In this document: one piece after another, positions 7,175 through 9,278 of the stretch
How positions within the stretch are numbered: position 1 is the stretch's first letter
Layout of the letters: the number at the start of each line of letters is the position of its first letter
Assembly: GCA_019242065.1 (NCBI GenBank)
Contig: JAFAWJ010000696.1
Location: 1-9,278, forward strand
Reading direction: 5' to 3'
Length of the DNA stretch: 9,278 bases
From: Chloroflexota bacterium
GTDB lineage: Bacteria > Chloroflexota > UBA6077 > CF-72
Notes under the pieces: model-generated
What the model was told of the DNA's origin: nothing
What the model saw: only the letters and a program-made list of their open reading frames with translations
The model's database searches: none
Position numbers and translations under genes: made by a program

Positions 7175-7453
7175 ATGGCCACAGCCAACGCGTCCTTTCT
7201 GTTCAGTTCGCCACCTGCCAGCTTCCGTTACCTGCTGCAGGACGCGCTCGTGGTCCTCGGGCTGCCGTACGGACCGCAGGCGCGCGAAGAACTCGCCCGA
7301 GCGCTGCCCGAGCTGTTCGGGCGATCCCGCGTGACCTTGCGCGGCTACCAGCGCTGGCTGGCGCGCAACGCGGCCATCGACACGCTCGAGCGCTTCGCGG
7401 AGTTCATGGAGGTGCGCTACCAGCGCTGGCTGGCAACGGTTCGCAGCAACTGA
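7175..7453 (+). CDS. Small uncharacterised helical protein with duplicated YQRWLA motif
   Basis: A 92-residue protein I do not recognise. Codon use is strongly G/C-ending, which supports real coding. It has no signal peptide or membrane segment. The composition predicts mostly helices: FRYLLQDALVVLGLPYG (17-33), AREELARALPELFG (36-49), then a repeated unit. YQRWLA occurs at 58-63 and 82-87, exactly 24 residues apart, and the DNA beneath is identical over 19 bp (7344-7362 and 7416-7434). The basic, tryptophan-containing C-terminal half could bind nucleic acid or a partner, but no known domain is evident. A GTG at 7100 would add 25 poorly structured residues; the ATG at 7175 is preferred because of the -10 element just upstream. 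It diverges from the GH25-like gene and converges with the next small gene, 11 bp apart. Confidence 0.65.
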   Translation: MATANASFLFSSPPASFRYLLQDALVVLGLPYGPQAREELARALPELFGRSRVTLRGYQRWLARNAAIDTLERFAEFMEVRYQRWLATVRSN

Positions 7454-7464
7454 GCGGGGGGTTG

Positions 7465-7746
7465 TTAAGAAAAACGGCGGGCGAAGCGGACGGCGCACCA
7501 CCCGATCTGGGGGCGGACGGTCACGTCCAGGCCTTCGGCGGCCGCGATCTCGTCGGCGACGTCGCACAGGGCAGGGATGTCGTCGGGGCCGATGTCGACG
7601 ACGATGGTTGTCGAGGTGATTAGTTGGGCTGGTGCGCACCGGAGCGTGGCGGCGCCAACGCGCAGCGCGTCTTCGGAGGCTGGTGCGATCTGGCGTGGGG
7701 GTCTGACCAGGAGGCCGGTCAGGTCACGCTCTTGTGTCTGGGTCAT
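7465..7746 (-). CDS. Small uncharacterised alpha/beta protein
   Basis: A 93-residue protein of unknown function. Codons are mostly G/C-ending, and AGGTGG (7750-7755 on the minus strand) precedes the ATG with a short 3-nt spacer, both supporting translation. After a polar N-terminus with TGLLVRPPRQ (10-19), the pattern suggests strand-helix-strand: TSTTIVVDIG (44-53), DDIPALCDVADEIAAAEG (55-72), then LDVTVRPQIGWCAVRFARR (73-91). Such a beta-alpha-beta unit could be a small binding or dimerisation fold; I do not recognise a family. No signal peptide or transmembrane helix is visible. It is convergent with the 92-residue gene, and its 5' end borders the direct-repeat region, so its promoter may overlap the leftmost repeat units (TTGACG at 7778-7783 on the minus strand lies within the first half-site, with no good -10). 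Confidence 0.65.
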   Translation of the reverse strand: MTQTQERDLTGLLVRPPRQIAPASEDALRVGAATLRCAPAQLITSTTIVVDIGPDDIPALCDVADEIAAAEGLDVTVRPQIGWCAVRFARRFS

Positions 7747-7778
7747 ACGCCACCTGAAATGAGTATGGCGCCGCGGGC

Positions 7779-8127
7779 GTCAACAGGGGCTCAACGCGGG
7801 TGAGGAGCTGGTCAAAAAATTCTCAATAAACCACTAGTGTTGTCGACACGCTCAACGCGGCGGGACCTCACTCAAAGACTTCTCGATAAACCATTCGCGT
7901 GTAGACACAAGTCAAAGTGGCGGGGATCGCGCTCAAAGACTTCTCGTTAACAGGTAGGGGTGAAAAACGGTGGGGCCGCTCACGAGACTTCTGAATGAAA
8001 CCGGTGGGGCGCCGGACTCAACGACACCTCAATGGGGTGGAGGGGTCCGTCAAAAACTTCTCAATGGGTGGGCGATCTAACGGATTTCTAATTCCGCATG
8101 CGCGGAACGTTGAGCGTTTCCTAACGC
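7779..8127 (+). repeat. Array of 11-bp-spaced direct half-sites upstream of kdpF (candidate response-regulator boxes)
   Basis: The core is two CTCAA-like half-sites with starts 11 bp apart, for example CTCAAAGACTTCTCGATAAA at 7871-7890. TCAA-like tetramers begin at 7780/7791, 7812/7823, 7872/7883, 7933/7944, 7980/7992 (12 bp), 8018/8029, 8050/8061, 8077/8088 and 8110/8121. All are in the same orientation. The left part is a true tandem repeat of about 60 bp: units at 7790-7850, 7851-7910 and 7911-7970 share CTCAACGCGG-like starts, the core and, in the first two, a GTGT...ACAC dyad. The right copies are 27-47 bp apart and more diverged. A direct repeat of heptamers with 4-bp spacers is the known arrangement of OmpR/PhoB-family boxes. 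KdpE belongs to that family, so control of kdp is the natural inference, although a different regulator is possible. Confidence 0.65.
8092..8107. promoter_or_regulatory. Perfect 16-bp dyad TTCCGC-N4-GCGGAA
   Basis: Arms TTCCGC (8092-8097) and GCGGAA (8102-8107) flank ATGC. The dyad sits between the last two half-site pairs, about 30 bp upstream of the -10-like element. It could be an operator for a second, dimeric regulator or a small hairpin; neither is shown. Confidence 0.4.
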
Positions 8128-8142
8128 CCACGCACGTATGCT
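8110..8142 (+). promoter_or_regulatory. Candidate activated promoter of kdpFA
   Basis: TATGCT (8137-8142) is the best -10-like hexamer before kdpF. No -35 exists at 16-18 bp. Instead the last half-site pair (8110-8127) ends 9 bp before it, the position that PhoB-type boxes take when they replace the -35. The predicted transcript would have a leader of about 45 nt. Confidence 0.4.
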
Positions 8143-8193
8143 GCCGGTGGTCGCACACGACTGCGAACTCGATTGAAAGCCGAAGGTCATCGG

Positions 8194-8277
8194 ATGGGCA
8201 TAGCGTTTCTGTTGCTGGTGATCCTGTGCGTGTTCGTCTACCTGTTCTACGCACTGTTCAGAGCTGAGCGGTTCTGA
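8194..8277 (+). CDS. kdpF: KdpF, small subunit of the high-affinity K+ transporter
   Basis: A 27-residue single-helix membrane peptide that stabilises the KdpABC complex. The sequence is a short start MGIAF, a hydrophobic helix from about residue 3 to 22 (LLLVILCVFVYLFYALF) and a basic end RAERF, matching the size and layout of known KdpF (29 residues in E. coli). AAGG at 8183-8186 lies 7 nt before the ATG. The stop is 8 nt before kdpA, and its TGA forms part of the kdpA Shine-Dalgarno, so the two are translationally linked. The identification rests mainly on this position directly before kdpA, because so short a hydrophobic peptide carries little sequence signature. Confidence 0.9.
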   Translation: MGIAFLLLVILCVFVYLFYALFRAERF

Positions 8278-8279
8278 GG
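8276..8279 (+). promoter_or_regulatory. kdpA ribosome binding site overlapping the kdpF stop
   Basis: GAGG starts inside the kdpF TGA and lies 6 nt before the kdpA ATG at 8286. Ribosomes ending kdpF would be placed to restart on kdpA, which fits the fixed stoichiometry of the complex. Confidence 0.7.
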
Positions 8280-8285
8280 TCTCAC

Positions 8286-9278
8286 ATGGCACTCGACATC
8301 CTCCAAGTGGCAATCGTTCTTGTCCTCCTCCTGCTGCTGGTGCGGCCGGTGGGGACCTATATGGCGGCCGTGTTCAGCGGCAAACGCACGTGGCTGGATC
8401 CGGTCCTGAATCCCGTCGACAACGCCATCTACAAGCTCAGCGGCGTCGATCCGACGCAGCAGCAGCGATGGCCGGCGTACGTCAAGGCGATGCTCCTCAC
8501 CAACCTGGTGATGTTCATCGTATTCATCGTCATCTTTCTGCTCCAGGGCGTTCTGCCGCTCAACCCGGACGGCATGACTGGCGTGCCACCCTGGCTGGCG
8601 CTCAACACGGCGATGAGCTTCATCACCAATACCAACTGGCAGAACTACGGTGGCGAGAACACGCTGTCGTACTTCTCGCAGATGTTCGCCATCATCTTCC
8701 CGCAGTTCACGTCGGCGGCGACTGGTCTGGCGTGCGGTATCGCCTTCATTCGGGGTCTGGGTGGCAGCACGAACCTGGGGAACTTCTATGTGGACCTGAC
8801 GCGCGCGATCACGCGCATCATGCTGCCGATCGCCTTCGTGAGCGCCCTGATCTTTGTCGCCCTTGGCGTCCCGGCGACGTTCGAAGGTGCCTTGCAGGTC
8901 AATACCCTGGATGGAGCGCAGCAGACCATTACTCGGGGACCGATCGCGGCGCTCGAGTCGATCAAGCAACTGGGCACCAACGGCGGGGGCTGGTTCAACG
9001 CGAACTCCACGCATCCGTTCGAGAACCCGAATCCGACCAGCGACGTCCTGGAAAACATCCTGATGGCGCTGCTGCCGATGGGCCTCATCTATACCTTCGG
9101 CATCATGGTCAATCGCCGCAAACAGGCGGCCACGTTCTTCTGGGTCATGTCTGGCTTTTTTCTTGTGTTCCTGGTCATTGCCTACGCGGGCGAGATGCAG
9201 GGCAATCCGCTGCTGACCAGCATCGGACTCGATCCATCGCAGGGCAATTTAGAGGGCCACGAACTGCGCTTCGGTCAG
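8286..9278 (+). CDS. kdpA: KdpA, potassium-translocating subunit of the Kdp P-type ATPase (partial, 3' end missing)
   Basis: KdpA forms the K+-selective channel-like subunit of the KdpFABC pump, which takes up K+ at very low external concentration in the cytoplasmic membrane. 331 codons are visible of an expected 550-580. The sequence begins with a hydrophobic helix (LQVAIVLVLLLLLV, 6-19) followed by RPVGTYMAAVF. The selectivity-filter segments are TNTNWQNYGGE (114-124) and LGTNGGGWFNANSTHPFENP (229-248), the latter including the glycine-rich second filter. Further family blocks are FPQFTSAATGLA (138-149), RGLGG (156-160) and the final EGHELRFG, which matches the start of the third repeat. 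Several transmembrane helices are evident (for example 70-87, 259-275, 285-300). kdpB and kdpC are expected to the right, outside the window. The half-site array upstream suggests induction by a two-component regulator. Confidence 0.97.
   Translation, partial: MALDILQVAIVLVLLLLLVRPVGTYMAAVFSGKRTWLDPVLNPVDNAIYKLSGVDPTQQQRWPAYVKAMLLTNLVMFIVFIVIFLLQGVLPLNPDGMTGVPPWLALNTAMSFITNTNWQNYGGENTLSYFSQMFAIIFPQFTSAATGLACGIAFIRGLGGSTNLGNFYVDLTRAITRIMLPIAFVSALIFVALGVPATFEGALQVNTLDGAQQTITRGPIAALESIKQLGTNGGGWFNANSTHPFENPNPTSDVLENILMALLPMGLIYTFGIMVNRRKQAATFFWVMSGFFLVFLVIAYAGEMQGNPLLTSIGLDPSQGNLEGHELRFGQ

Larger units (their letters stand above)
7747..8193 (+). other. 447-bp non-coding kdp control region
   Basis: No convincing gene lies here; the frames that stay open have poor codon use and run across the repeats into kdpF or kdpA in the wrong frame. 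The interval is less GC-rich than the genes. It contains a direct-repeat array (7779-8127), a 16-bp dyad (8092-8107), a -10-like hexamer (8137-8142) and the kdpF Shine-Dalgarno AAGG (8183-8186). Confidence 0.7.

Noticed and set aside
7072..7766. AATGAGTAT occurring at 7072-7080 and 7758-7766, each upstream of a minus-strand gene
   Set aside because: The distances to the start codons differ (about 40 and 12 bp) and no consistent promoter spacing results, so a shared element is not supported.
7779..8127. CRISPR array
   Set aside because: The repeats are short, diverged and unevenly spaced (27 to 61 bp), the spacers are themselves partly repeated, and no cas gene is visible.
7747..8193. c-di-AMP (ydaO-type) riboswitch upstream of kdp
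   Set aside because: Such switches do control kdp in some Firmicutes, but I could not find the conserved riboswitch core here, and the likely transcript leader is too short because the array lies upstream of the candidate -10.
7995..8267. Plus-strand 90-codon open frame across the half-site array
   Set aside because: It crosses the repeats and runs into kdpF out of frame; no Shine-Dalgarno and poor codon use.
8247..9014. 255-codon minus-strand open frame opposite kdpA
   Set aside because: Highly charged translation without motifs; kdpA on the plus strand is unmistakable.
1..9278. tRNA, rRNA, insertion sequence or prophage remnants
   Set aside because: No tRNA-like cloverleaf, transposase or terminal inverted repeats were seen; all genes have similar codon use.

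Overview
This is a high-GC bacterial window (roughly two thirds G+C by eye) with strong G/C preference at third codon positions, and it contains eight protein genes plus one long non-coding interval. The gene set (a CO-dehydrogenase/xanthine-dehydrogenase-type large subunit, short-form 6-phosphogluconate dehydrogenase, a secreted phosphoesterase, a GH25-like secreted protein, and a kdpFA pair) would suit a soil or thermophilic Chloroflexota or actinobacterium-like lineage. No rRNA or other decisive marker is present, so the phylum is an inference only.

Layout. Positions 1-1496 (minus) hold the N-terminal 498 codons of a molybdopterin-binding hydroxylase subunit, which runs off the left edge. 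A divergent 170-bp intergenic region with an inverted repeat separates it from a small stress-type membrane protein of the GlsB/YeaQ/YmgE family (1667-1942, plus). Next come three minus-strand genes, read from right to left: a secreted protein with an Ig-like domain followed by a GH25-like TIM-barrel (5770-7032), a large secreted phosphoesterase (3003-5618) and 6-phosphogluconate dehydrogenase (1965-2987). The last two are only 15 bp apart and look cotranscribed. Two small uncharacterised genes (7175-7453 plus, 7465-7746 minus) converge with an 11-bp gap.

The most unusual part is 7747-8193, a 447-bp non-coding region filled with degenerate direct repeats. Their core is a pair of CTCAA-like half-sites one DNA turn (11 bp) apart. 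About eight or nine such pairs are present, all in the same orientation, at about 60-bp intervals on the left and closer together towards kdpF. This is the geometry of OmpR/PhoB-family response-regulator boxes, and the last pair lies about 10 bp upstream of a -10-like hexamer. Directly downstream are kdpF (8194-8277) and kdpA (8286 to the right edge), the first genes of a high-affinity potassium-uptake P-type ATPase operon. The simplest reading is a multi-site control region, perhaps for a KdpE-type regulator, but its architecture differs from the compact KdpE site known in E. coli.

The genes do not form one obvious pathway. The window looks like several adjacent transcription units: molybdenum hydroxylase, envelope stress, exported hydrolases with a pentose-phosphate enzyme, and potassium homeostasis.
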